This document shows positions 1-11,359 of a stretch of 64,000 nucleotides of DNA, one piece after another. Position 1 is the first letter of the stretch; the number at the start of each line of letters is the position of its first letter. The notes under the pieces were generated by a model. That model was given only the letters and a program-made list of their open reading frames with translations, did no database searches and was not told where the DNA came from. Source of the stretch: Thereva unica (Eukaryota > Arthropoda > Insecta > Diptera > Therevidae); contig OX465285.1 of NCBI GenBank assembly GCA_949987705.1, positions 92,203,975-92,267,974 of the forward strand, in the 5' to 3' direction. The position numbers and the translations under genes are program-made.

Positions 1-3000
1 TTTTTTTTTTTGTATTTCTATTTATGTACATATAAAGAAGTAAATAATGTGTGTTTTTAACTTATCTGTATCTACAGACCAAATTTTTTTTAGAGGTGCA
101 GATTTCTGCTGTATTGATTAGAATTTCCCGTATCAAGCACTGTACTAATTATGGGTTGATCCTAGAAAGATAAACCCATTCTGTAACCCTTATATAAATA
201 CTTTAAGGTCAAATCTTTCGCTAGGAAATGTCTCCCCAAATACAATTTCAGCTGAAACTAAATTTATGATGTACCAACAACCCGCAACATAACACAACAA
301 AAAACATTGACAAAACTTATCTTTGGGGGAAAGAAACTCTTCCCCAAAAATTTTTCCCAGTAAACAAAAATGTTCCATGTCCCTTTTTTTAAAAGCTACG
401 AAAGTCGGCGACCTTTTCTAATACTTTCTACATTGTTTTCCGGTTCTAACCTCAAAAAATGGGGGTGTAGGAATGGGGGAAAAGATGAAAGGAAAAATGG
501 AAGGAAAGATTTTTATTGACATGAGGGAAAATCAGCTGAAAAGCACTCTGGGGCGACCCGTGTCAAAGCGAACGTAAGAGGTTAGGAAAAGCGGTGGATC
601 ATCAGTGTCATCTCAATTGACAGCTATAAGAGATGATCTATAACCCATACCGGCGGCGGCGGGTGTATGCACGGTGGGCATGGGGCTGTCAAAAGTTCTT
701 CGGGAGTTCCAGAAGAGGCCAAGGAAGGGGTTTAAGGGCGGCCAACAAAGCGAACTGTCGTTGGTGGTGAAGAGAGTGCCAAACCCCCTTAGACGGAAAG
801 AAGCTGTGTGGCGCGCGGTATACGCTGGGGAAAAAGGAGTTCTTTGCACAACTTTAAAATTGATTAATGGACAAAGTTCTGCTGAAGGCAAAAGGGATCC
901 GCCTGCCCTTAAGGCTGTGCCACCAGGCGGAGCAGCTAAGCTCTTTAAGCCTTAAATTGCAAACTGCATTTTGTTGTTCATCCCTTAAGGATATAATTGA
1001 TGGTTTCCCGTCGGGCTTATGTGTGGCGTCCTGTGCCCCCGAAGTTTGTGGGTGCCCGACATGCCAGAATTTGCAGAAAGAAAATTGGATGAAAGCGGTG
1101 AAAGCGCCGACTGGGAATTGGTACACCTGCTCCGGATCTTAGGTTCGCTCCGGCATCGGTCTTACCGTGTTGATTGGCTCCGGTTCGTAATACTTTTTGG
1201 TACTTTCGTTATTTTTGTTTTTTTTTTTTTTCGTCTTACTTTTATTTTATAACGGTTAAGTTCAGGTGTGGAAGTATCGAGACGGAGAGGACACCCGACC
1301 GCGATGCTCGTTTTCCACTTTTCGCCACTCTCTTAATTTTCTTCACAGTAAAAACTTTGCTTGTTATAAATTTTCTGTTCGTTCCTATTCATGAAGCCGG
1401 GTGGAGTCCCACCTGCCGCCCGCTGCCGTTTTTCAGGATATATTCTCGCTTTTCATGTATTTTACCCATCCGGCATCCGGACCGGAGGGATCTAATTTAC
1501 TTGACGCTCTACGGAACAAGCCTCTTGGAAAAATATCTATATAAGTATGTATGTATGTATATATACAATTTTTGTGTGTATTTTGTCGAAAGATGGAAAA
1601 GGAGCTAGAGGAACAGGATCACGAGCACTTTGTGACTTGCTCCCCTTTTAGCACATTGGCAAAATGTTTGTTTAATGCCCGAAGGAAAAAGGGCATTCGT
1701 CTGTGGATAAGTCCATGTGCTGGCGTGTATTCATGTGACATTTCTTGGGGATTGGATAAAACTCATCTGTTTGGACTAGATGTGCCACAACATATATACC
1801 CTATATATCCATACATATACACCTCTAGTATGGTTTATAGAAGAAATGATACTCTACTATGGGTGCTACATAAATTTTGCTATTTTCGATGCTATGGGAT
1901 TTGTCCTAATGGATTTACAAGTACCCGAGGGATGCTGATCGTTGTCGTTTATAAATAAATTTTGTATAGTTTGGTTTTCGTTTCGGCTGTGTGTTTGTTA
2001 TGTTCAGTTTTCTGATAAATGTTTCAATGGGATAAAATATCGGCAACAGCAGTCCTCACTGAATGGCAAAACCCAAACAGCAATCCATTTACTTTCTCTG
2101 TGAGAATTATGTTGCTCGTCAGGGTTATCACGACATATCTAATGCGATTGGATTTGTGTAACCATAAACAGTTTTGTGTGTTTTATACTATTCTCGCTTT
2201 TCGGGGAGGACCCCACTTCAGAAAAAAAGGTGGGTCTGATGTTTTGACAGTGGATTCTTTTTCCAATTTTTTATTGTGACATTCAATGGGAAAAGAGAGA
2301 GAATTTAAAGGTTTTTTTTTATCAAAATAACAAACAAAAACGAAATTTAAATTTTATTATGTTTATTCTTTTATATATTATTATAAGGGTAGAGAAGACA
2401 AGACCATATCGTGATTGTAATGCTCTTAAAATATTTACAGTCCGGGGAATACATATGTACATATATCCTATATTAATCGTACAGCATGTCATTGGTTATC
2501 CGCAGGCTTTCAATATTGTCATACATGAGAACTTCCGCTTATTTGCTTGGAAACCAAATGTAGGATACGTCAATAAATACATACTGAATTTCAAAAGCAG
2601 TCCTTTTGCATCTTTTGCAGAAAATATTTCCTAGTAGTCATAGAATAGTAAAAATACAATCCTATCTCACTTTGGCCATTATAATATCTGCATTAGCATT
2701 GAACAGAACTTTTATTTTTTGTGAATGCACAAAATTTGAAAGAGTTTGTTGTGGATGAATGGCAGCTCACACCTGAGGGAGGTTTTTTTTGGGAAAGATA
2801 ATAATGGCAGAAACAGAGTTTTTAGGGGGGTAGAAAAGTTTGATAACAAAATGCGATGTTTGTAGGGTATGAATAATATTTACCAAACTACATAAGTAGC
2901 TTCAAAGCACAATAGAATTTTTGTTTGTCGAACCAGATATATTAAAAGCTTTTAGGTTTTTTATACATCTACGAATTATTGAAGAATTCACTTTATGAAA

Positions 3001-3464
3001 ATTAGTTTCGGATTTTTTTTGTCCAATTCGTATTATCAAGAGGCAAAACACTGTAAGGAGGACATATTTTCATTGATATGTAACTGATATTAGGATCGTC
3101 GCTTTTCCAGCTGAAACCAAAAAAAGCTTTGTAGACATATTATAATTTTGCTTTGTTTTATTTTTCAAACAAATACGGCCTATATTTGAATTATTTTCTC
3201 TGTCATGTGTCTCCTCTATTATTTTAAGCCCATTTCACTTAATTCATAAAATGAAAAACTTAAAATTCATTTGATCGTAATTTGGATCAATATCAGGTGT
3301 CTGGATACACCTTAGTCCACATAACTCAAATTTTGCTCAATGTTATGAATGATGGGGCTTCGAAAAAAATATATTAGAGAACCACTATTGATTTTATCCA
3401 CCATTGATCCAGATTCCGTTTCTTTCAGATTCCATTCTATTCCATTATTCCATCCCATTCTTCA
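1..3464. other. AT-rich sequence, no recognisable gene
   Basis: I see no protein family, RNA gene or clear repeat boundary here. Homopolymer T/A runs and short TATG/TATA runs (around 1541-1565 and 1780-1815) are typical of insect intergenic or intronic DNA. The part at roughly 560-1140 is richer in G+C and has overlapping ORFs of about 90 codons on both strands. None resembles a known family and the opposing frames look like mutual shadows. It could be untranslated sequence of a nearby gene or an old repeat. Confidence 0.5.
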
Positions 3465-4020
3465 AAATCTAGGACCCTTGTAAAAGTACCTTAAAAGAGA
3501 CTTGATGTCTGAAAACCCACTCGGCCGATAAAGCCTTTCGAGAGCCTTTGTCAAGAAACGGAGGAAAACCGAGGGGCAAGTAGGGGAGGGGCACTTGGGA
3601 ATTGGCATTATTAAGACAAGTTACCACGCCGAGGAAACTTAGATACACTGAGGCAAGCTTCAATAAATGAGTAATAACAGGTAAGAGATAAGGTATGATC
3701 ATATTTAAGAACCTTGCAGGGATGTTATCGCTACCATTCGCAATAGATTTGATTGCTTTTAGAGCAGATGTTACCTCGAGGGAGTCAACACAGCGAAAGT
3801 AGAAGCCGTCCGGAGAAGCTACAGGAGAAGAATTATGGGAAGGGGGAAGTATGGGTGCCGACAAAGTATTGGGTAAAGGTTTCAGGGCAGAGAGCGTCCA
3901 CAGCAGTTGCGGCTTTAATGCTTGTACTGAGAACGCGTGATGATCCCTAGACCACTGAGATTTCAGGATTAAAAAATCCGCACGTGCTCCGCAACGAACC
4001 ATATCCCTCTCGCTCTCTTC
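3465..4020 (-). pseudogene. Jockey-superfamily non-LTR reverse transcriptase relic
   Basis: On the reverse strand, the stretch VDSLEVTSALKAIKSIANGS followed by DNIPARFLNMIIPYLLPVITHLL matches the RT N-terminal block of jockey/CR1-type elements (alternating 'EV..ALK.IKS...G.D.IP..FL......LLP..TH'). Downstream the similarity continues only in another frame (a degraded 'P.FS..S..LSKGF' resembling the YRPIS..LSKALE block), so there is at least one frameshift. The catalytic region is missing. The reading frame before the RT block has no clear match. This is a short dead fragment of an RNA-templated mobile element, not a host gene. Confidence 0.65.
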
Positions 4021-6289
4021 TGGGTAACGGTTTTATAGATATTTAAATTTCAAATCGTAAATCTGCCCGGGACACCCTGTACCAACCAACCAATAGTCGG
4101 TAGTGATCTGTGGTCCAATTCTGTCAACAAGGGCAGGGCAAAAGCCATGAAAAAACCTTTCCAAAACGAATCAGTTTCTTATCAGCCTTGCGCCGAGCTT
4201 TCTTCTGACTCAATGATCTCTATGAAGCTGTTTAGACGATGCGCTTCCAGGAACTTTGTGGATGAAGGAGAAAGTGGGGATGATGAGATCTGCCACCCCA
4301 CTTCTCCCTTCGTCCACAGAGTTAGTGAGGAAAGTTCCTGGAAGTGAACAGATTCTATGCTGGCTCAAGGTATTTTCAAGGGCGGAATGGGCTGGACATG
4401 ATCTATCTTCAAGAAGTGTGGATAAACTTCGGTGAAATATGACAGGGGTTTAACTAGTACAAAGGTCTAACTAACTGTGGGGCACATCTCTTGAGGTCCA
4501 AGGTGGAATACTACCAGAGTTAGTTATTGAGATATGTATCTATGCCCTGAAGAAAACTGCATTTATTTAGTGACCAGCTCACTCGAAGACGGAATGTGAC
4601 ATATCATAGACGGGCAAACACAAATTTAAGGTGAACAAATTTGTCCTATTGCCAAATGGCCTTGGAATTGTTGCCGGCTATCAGCTGATCCTCAAAAATA
4701 AAAGAATGAGTTGCAGATGATACATAATGCAATTTCGCTGGAGGATACGTTTCCCAATAAACCATATACATACGTATGTATTTCGCCTATGGCTCTTAAA
4801 GAGCAAGACGTGGATGGTGGAGCTGACTAGACAGTGGTCTTAATTGCCAAGAGGCAGGTCAATTATTAATGAATTACCGTGTATAATAGGAAGTAAGAAA
4901 TAGACCAAGGAAATGGTCTCCTTATCCAGCTGCTTGAAGGACTCATCTAAATATCTCATCGATATTTTGTGTAGAATTGATTGTATATTTTCCAAAAAAT
5001 ATCTGTTTTGTGGAAAATACCTTTAAATAATAGCGTTAAAGTCTGAAATGGTTAAATTTACTAAAGTAACACTTTGAAATTAATACAACGCAATTGAAAT
5101 TGATCTTTGTTAATTTTCTCAGAACTTATCAACTCCTTAAGCCATTATCTAATTAAATGATTCAAAAGCAGTTGCTGTTAAGTTGTCTTCTCGTCTCTCT
5201 CAAGGTCTTTCATTAATTTTCCAGGTAGTTTAACTAATTGGTAAATCACCAATCAATCCCATGCAGCCACATCAAAGCAAATCTGTGTGTGTATATAATA
5301 TATTAACTATTTATAGCCGCGCTGCACTTCGCCAATCTGTAATAATTATTGTCGATGTTTGATACTATTAAAATATCCTTTTCTCATTTGCTACTAAAGG
5401 ATGCATAAATTGTCAAGGATATTCCAATGTATGCTCTCCCCGCTGACACGTCAGAAAAGAGAAAACAGAATGTACATATGGATGCATGCCTATATGTAAG
5501 CCAGTCAGTCTCAGCAGAAGAGGATGTCGTCGGTGATGCAGCGGCATTCTCTATACCTGTGTGGGGAGATTGGAGGAAATGCATAGGTGTATGCTGGAAT
5601 TGCGGAGGAGCCATAGTGCTGTAACTATATGCTGAATATGTAAAATTTTCAAAAAGCTGCCAGCATCTTCCTTCCCATGACGGGGAAACAGCGATGATGG
5701 CTGACGGCGGCGGGCTAGAGGAGCTAGTCCGGGCACTAAAAGCCCTCTAGCGGTTGCTGACATTTCCTTTTGGGCACGAACCCGGGTTTATACATATATG
5801 TATGTATGGATATATGTGATGTGTCCTTACCGTCGTCGTCGTCTATATGGTATGTATACGTCTCCTTTGGCAGCCATTAAAGTGGAAAATAATGTGCAAC
5901 GGTGCAGTGGTTCTGTTCTAATGACTTTCGCATGATTTCGTATGTAAGGAGTTAAGTAGCGAGTTTCCTGGTGTATTCCTGGTGCACACTTTTATGGCAA
6001 ATGTTCCTGTGAACAAATATCATTTGGCTTTGGTTACTGGGTGGAATTGGTGAGGATTTTGTGGTAATAGTGGTAATGCTAGAATGGACATACTTGATGG
6101 AAAAATTTAATCTTCTTTCTTAGTATGTTGATAGGAATGTAAAGGACTTGTTGTGTGTCCTGGACGGAAATGACTGCCAACGTGAAGTTAATACTATCAA
6201 GGACTTGAACCATGACTAACTTTTTTTAATAAAGGATTATTATATTCATTTCAATATAAAAAAGTTAAGAAGCCATTTCAATATCTTCT
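4021..6289. other. No gene seen; intergenic or old repeat sequence
   Basis: No ORF here has a recognisable domain. The 4.08-4.98 kb part is less AT-rich than its surroundings and may be degraded TE sequence, but I cannot place it in a family. A strong hairpin at 4244-4344 is listed separately. The two overlapping ORFs near 5.4-5.76 kb on opposite strands lack family features. Confidence 0.45.
4244..4344. repeat. Imperfect 100-bp hairpin
   Basis: The left arm starts CTTCCAGGAACTTTGTGGAT and the right arm ends AGTTCCTGGAAG. The arms are complementary over about 35 bp, with one internal bulge of roughly 13 nt in the right arm. The inner part pairs AGTGGGG with CCCCACT. The transcript would fold into a long stem with a short loop (around 4281-4297). 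No flanking target duplication is evident. It may be a tiny foldback element or an inverted duplication. Confidence 0.6.
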
Positions 6290-7775
6290 CCTTACTGCTC
6301 CGGAGTGGATCCTGACTCTTGGAAACTAGTTCATGTTCAGCCAATCCCAAAAAAGGTGAAGCCCCTTAAACTACCGCCCAATAGCAATTACTTCTCTTCT
6401 CTCCAAAATCATGGAGACAATAATCAATAAAAAGCTGCTGAAATATCTAGAATCCAACCAAATTATACACGACGGGCAATACGGCTTCAGACCAAAACGG
6501 TCTACTGGCGATCTGCTTGTGTGTTTAACCGAGCCTATCAACCAAAGCATTCGCAGCTTTGGTGAGTCTGGTCTGGTTGCTCTAGATATATCAAAGGCTT
6601 TTGACAGAGTATGGCACTCTGCTCTGTTGAATAAACTCCAAAATATTGGTATACACTTAGTCCTTGCTTAGTTCATCTTGGATGTCGTCGAATCCAACCC
6701 CCATGTCATTTCGGCCGGAGTTCCCCAGGGGTCAATTCTCTCACCCGCACTTTTTCTAATCTTCATTAATGATCTGCTCTCAATCCCATCAAATCCACTT
6801 CGCTGCTTCGCTGATGACGGTACTTTGCATTTATCTTACTCCTTCGACAATATAAGACAAGAACGTGCCAGACCTTATCTTTACCACCGTCAACCGATGT
6901 CCACTTCGATCAACCGGGATATCGAATCGATTCTTCATTGGGGCGAAATGAACCGCATCGAATTCAATGCCACGAAAACGAAGTACTGTCTGATCTCCAA
7001 CAACAATTGTACCGACCTTCCTACTATCTCAGTGGATAAAGAGAATCTAACGGCTAACTTAACTCTGAATATCCTAGGGGTAACTTTAACGGAGGATCTG
7101 CAATGGAATGATTAGATATTCCAAATCGCCTAACAAGCCTCCCAATAGCTTGGAGCTCCTCCTCCAGCCAGCTGCCTTGGCTACAATCTACAAATCCTCG
7201 GCCCCGCCTTGAATACAACTCGTATATCTGGGCAGGCGCACCAAAACCACCTTGGCTTGTCTCGACAAGGTGCGAAATCGTACCCTCAAATTCATTCGTG
7301 ATGGCCCCTTTCGCGCCTCCATAGACATCTTAGGCCAGCAGCCTTTAGAGTGTAGCAGCCCTCTCCCTACTTTATCGCTATTACCATAGCGACTGTTCCA
7401 CTGAAATTCAGGACCTCCTGCCGGCACGGCAATATTTTTCTCGCAACACAAGACTAGCCCTCTCGGCTTCCCCCTTACTCTACTGCCCCCCGTTCGCGCA
7501 CAATACGGTTTAGAAGTTCGTTTATGAATAGAACAACTCGACTGGGGAATAATCTCCCGCAGTCAGTATTTCCGAACTCGTACAACACCTTAGAGTTCAA
7601 ACGTGAGGTTCATTGTCATTTTCTTCTACACCCTCTAGACCCCCTCTAACCTTTGCTATTCTCCTCTATTCTTCAAACCAAGCTTACTACTAGACATTGC
7701 ACCATAAACTGAACGACATGACGGACTGGTAGTATAAAGGGTTACTCCTAAGCTTTTTTTTCATATGTATATAAA
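6290..7775 (+). mobile_element. Jockey-like non-LTR retrotransposon, 5'-truncated and broken
   Basis: The RT blocks appear in order: NYRPIAITSLLSKIME (from about 6370), GQYGFRPKRST, LDISKAFDRVWH, GVPQGSILSPALFLIFINDL and the catalytic FADD at 6807-6818. After that comes the thumb region (LEYNSYIWAGAPKTTL and RTLKFIRDGPF, about 7210-7310). A late segment, RLGNNLPQSVFPNSYNTLEF (about 7530-7590), leads into the C-terminus and 3' UTR. Damage includes an in-frame TAG at 6669-6671, frameshifts near 6360 and 7110, and loss of everything upstream of the RT. The 3' end has AGTATAAAGGG...CTAAGC followed by A-rich sequence. Similar 3' ends occur at about 30.2 kb (reverse), 30.6-30.8 kb and 46.1 kb, so this is a multi-copy family. 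Confidence 0.88.
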
Positions 7776-8879
7776 AAAAATGGCGCCCAAATTTTTTTGA
7801 TTTAAAATTTTTAAAATTAAATTTCATCTAACAAATTTACATAGAGCTACACTAAAATCCATTCTAGCTCGTTGCATAATTAAAGAAATACAAACGTTTT
7901 CTTCCATAGCAGCAGCAGCGCATACCTGGAGTTTATCTTGAAAGACTTGCATAGAGTAAAGCAAATATTCATGGGAATCTGTTGACACTGTTTAACACGT
8001 CTCTAATTTAATTTTAATTGCTTGTGCCAAAAAGGTAACACAAAACCAGCCGTAAATTTAATCTGTATGTATTTTAATGAATTTTAGTAAAAGAAATTAT
8101 GTTTTTAATAATGCACGTAATATTCAACAAAATTAAAATTGTATCTCTGATTGAATTTTAAACAAATTGGTTAAACATATTTCTTTTTTTGTAAATTGTC
8201 AATTTCAAAACACAAATATTCAAATATCATGAAATATAATCGATGTTTACTTTTTTGATTGAACTTTTAGTAGATATGTAGTAGATAGTAATAATAATAT
8301 AATATTTATTGAGAATCAATTATGCAAATAAAATTGAAATGAATTTCATATTTGATAAGAGAAATCTTCGTTTATGAAATTAGATTTTTTTTTGTACATA
8401 TTAAATTAATTTTGTTTGCTTGATGGGTTGTACATGAATAGTTGTTCTCGTGTTGAATAAATATTATTATTATTTTACGAATCATATTAAAATTTCATAA
8501 TACAATATGTCAACTTTGTCAATAGTGGGGTTATTGTCCAGTTTAATCTAGATATAGCAATCAATGATTTGGAAAATTAATTGACCACTTGTAGATTTGC
8601 ATGGGCTGTATATTGAAAATTCATAACTTGTGGATTTCACCTGCAATAAATGAGTTAATGGAAACACCTTTTTGGGATAAAGCTCTGTTTATTTTGGCGC
8701 GATAAAAGATAACCATAATAAAATGATTTCTTGAAAGTAGCAGACAGTCGTCCTCCCAACCTTTCGTTCTTCTTCCTGCCCTCCAAGTTGAATCAAGGTG
8801 TAATGCCAACCGTACCGATTATCAACTTGGCTGGAGACCCCGTAAAAATAGCTCAGTCGTGAACGGTGTGCTCTGGATA
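7776..8879. other. AT-rich sequence, no gene
   Basis: Highly AT-rich, with scattered TAAT/ATTA runs and no ORF of note. It lies between the jockey-like 3' end and the LOA-like relic. I see no repeat boundary or RNA gene. Confidence 0.5.
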
Positions 8880-9103
8880 TCTGGCGATCTCCGGTTCTAA
8901 TCAGCCTTACACGGTACTGCGGATCTCTGTCCGAGTCGACCTCGTTTCTCCACTACTCGTGGGAAAAGGGGTCCAGTTCCCCTAAATCAAAACCGGAAGG
9001 GACCACAAATCCCGCTGAAAAACGGTCTACGGCGCGCCCGAGCCCACCCAAACCAAAGGAAGCCTCAAGCTCCTTCCTTCAAAAATAGTAGTGATGAGCA
9101 GAA

Positions 9104-9361
9104 CTGGGGCCGGTTCGTGTATGTCGAAAACGAAAATTATTTTTCGTCTCGGGTTCGCGTAAGTCGAAAAAATTGAAAATTTTCGTCTGAAGCCGACGAA
9201 AGGCACTCGAAAGCTCTTGGGTTATCGAGTTTTTGCATTAGGACACGAACAATTTTCTTTCGACCTATGCGAACGCTAAAATTTTCGTCGACAAAATTTT
9301 TCGACTTAAATTTCTTTTCGTTCGATTATATCGTCGTTCGCCATACACGAACCGGCCCCTG
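9104..9361. mobile_element. 258-bp TIR element (MITE)
   Basis: The ends are inverted copies: 5' GGGGCCGGTTCGTGTATG, and the reverse complement of the 3' end reads AGGGGCCGGTTCGTGTATG. Inner parts are also partly palindromic, with repeated TCGAAA/TTTCGA and ACGAAAA/TTTTCGT words. There is no ORF, so it would need a transposase in trans. No convincing flanking duplication is visible, so the superfamily is open. A related single end (ATACACGAACCGGGCCCTGG) lies near 35577-35597. Confidence 0.75.
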
Positions 9362-9440
9362 GTCTTGTAGTTTTGTATTTTCTTGCACTTTCATCAAGAC
9401 CAATGCAAGACTGATGCAAGACAGCACAAATTAAGACTGC

Positions 9441-9632
9441 AAGATCAAGATAGCAAAGCAGTTTGTTCATCACTAAGTGGCAAAAGTCTTGCAGTAATGA
9501 GCAAAAAGTCTTGCAAAAAGTTTTGCAGTCTTGCCATGGCCCTGCTAAATGTGCAAGAAAAGACTTGTTGCTCTTTACTGCAAGACTTTTGCCACTTAGT
9601 GATGAGAAAAAAGCCTTGCTATCTTGATCTTC
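9441..9632. repeat. Foldback (long inverted repeat) of about 190 bp
   Basis: The left arm (from AAGATCAAGATAGCAA at 9441) and the right arm (ending TTGCTATCTTGATCTT at 9632) are inverted copies. A conserved inner block, ATCACTAAGTGGCAAAAG, appears in the left arm and as its complement in the right arm, and CTTGCAGTAA is followed by further pairing towards the centre. The unit is rich in GCAAGAC/GTCTTGC words, which extend upstream to about 9385. The whole sequence could fold almost completely on itself. It sits between the 9104-9361 element and LOA-like ORF1 sequence. Confidence 0.8.
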
Positions 9633-11094
9633 CAAAAAATATCCTTCCAAGCAACCACTGGTAATCCTGTTCCTCCTCGCGGCAATGTCGCTGCCCAGTT
9701 TACAACTGCGACCTCTGTCGCTGCGGGGGATCAGGGGAGCAAATTGTCTGCAGAAAGGCCAAAGCAGAATCCTTCGCCGTTTGGTTACCAACGCGATCGG
9801 GGAGGACCAAGTGTTGTAGGAGGATTTCCCCAAAATCCAAGCTAAGCAGGTCATTCCAAATTTCACCCTAGATCTATCCTAGTGACCATGGGTAAACTAG
9901 CCTCTAAACGTCAGCGATCTGTGGAGGAACTAAGCACCCTCAGTCCAGAAAAGTCAAAGACGCACGGAGCTAAAGCGATATCCTTCACAGAAACCGCGAA
10001 GGAACGCAAAATAATTGGCGTCCTAGACGCGAACGGGAAGACCGCTAAACATTAATGGCGGTGGGTGTAAGTCGTCTTCGCTATAGTTGCCATGGAAGTC
10101 CTGAGGGATAACCTAGGACCTCTCCTTCGATGCCTTATAGTATCAAGGAAGTATTAAGCTGACAGCCTGCGGCAACACTAGATCCGCAGAGCTGTACAAG
10201 GCTGCTGTAGCTAGAGTCGAAGAGGTTTACCCCGTTGTCCGACTCAAAGCAGTTGAAGCATGTGAAATTCCGTAATCCTAGCGATGCTTAAAATCTTCAA
10301 CCTTCAGCCTAAAACCGATAACTGAAAGATACTTAAAACGGAGCAGACAAACAGATCCACTATTCAGTTTGTTCCGCTCCTGGGCTAGTGATCCCACCTT
10401 TGTTACCAAAAACAGAGAGGACATCACTCTTGGGTTGGGCTGTCACCAGGAGTACCAGTAATTTTATCTAAAGCGCCAATAATGCTTAGTCACTTACGCA
10501 AAAAAACCGGCGATTGGACAGACTCAAGCGGAGATCTCTGACACTACTCATGGACACCCACTACCTGAGTAGTACCACGACTAAGAAAACCATCGCGATA
10601 AACCCTGCAACCTTACCACAGCTGGTCAAATACATCATAAACAGAGCGAGAATTGAATGGGCAGGAAAAGCCTCATATGCAACACCCAAAGACTTCAGGC
10701 CAATCAGCCTATCATCTTTTCTATTGAAGACCCTAGAAAGGCTAATTGGAAAATATCTGAGACAGACCATACCAACCTCGGAACTCTCTGGAACGCAGCG
10801 CGCCTATACAAAGGGCAGATCCACGAATGCAGCCTTCACCCATTTGTTTCAACTATAGAAAAGTCACTTGAGGTCAAAGAGTATACATTAGTAGCTTGGC
10901 CTAAAGGGAGCTTTTTACTACAACATGCTCCCGGACGCCATTACCCAGGCCTTGGCGAACTGAGGATTGAGGAGTCGCTGGTATCTCTCTTCCATCCAAT
11001 GCTTACTAGCAGAATGGTGAGCTGCTCGACTGCTCGGTCCGAAGGGCCGTCAACAGAGAAACCCTGCAGGGCGGAGTACTTTTCCCACTTCTAT

Positions 11095-11243
11095 AGGCCA
11101 AACCTAAATGAAAAGTAACGCAGAAGTGAAGTAGAAGAAACTTCCACTAAATTAGATGTAACTTCCACTTACTTCCACTTTGGTTACGCTCATACATTCA
11201 TATGCAATGGTACCGAACTTCACTTCCCATTTAGGTTTGGCCT
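11095..11243. mobile_element. AGGCCAAACC-family MITE, copy 1 (149 bp)
   Basis: The termini are AGGCCAAACCTAAATG at the left and CATTTAGGTTTGGCCT at the right, a perfect 16-bp inverted repeat. Flanks are TAT (11092-11094) and TAT (11244-11246), a 3-bp TSD. Removing the element and one TAT rejoins the RT relic in frame as PLLWAVTVNPLL, which fixes the insertion point. The interior is rich in ACTTCCACTT words and has no ORF. A 3-bp duplication recalls PIF/Harbinger-type elements, but the superfamily is not proven. A second copy is at 45976-46119. Confidence 0.9.
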
Positions 11244-11359
11244 TATGGGCCGTGACTGTAAATCCGCTGCTGCGACGCATGGAGGCAGTTTGACATCACG
11301 TCCTGGCGTACACGAATGATATTCCTATCATCATAAAAGGAAAATTTGGCACTTTTCAA

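Larger units (their letters stand above)
8880..11350 (+). mobile_element. I/LOA-like non-LTR retrotransposon relic (ORF1 plus RT), hit by later insertions
   Basis: From 9887 a frame opens with MGKLASKRQRSVEELSTLSP, a lysine-rich ORF1 (Gag-like) start. Around 10110-10270 a degraded ORF1 C-terminal block is readable across frames (VLRDNLGPLLRC, SLRQH..., VARVEEVYP-like, KAVEACEIP). A frame from 10514 runs into the RT block PKDFRPISLSSFLLKTLERL and then AYTKGRSTNAAFTH. Further on come VSLFHPMLTSRMVS and RRAVNRETLQGGVLFPLL. After a 149-bp insertion it resumes as AVTVNPLLRRMEAV (about 11250-11290). Proline- and lysine-rich coding-like sequence at 8985-9090 and 9660-9845 may be the split ORF1 N-terminus. 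Many stops and frameshifts show it is dead. The clade is judged from the RT motif wording alone. Confidence 0.72.

Noticed and set aside
613..1142. Overlapping ORFs of about 90 codons on both strands near the left end
   Set aside because: No family match, mutually overlapping frames, and no promoter or splice structure.
9306..9866. Reverse-strand 186-codon ORF with a WSSPIALVTK stretch resembling a gypsy RT start
   Set aside because: It spans the end of a MITE and the foldback, the following residues do not fit the RT, and the plus strand reads as ORF1 of the LOA-like element. It is an antisense shadow.
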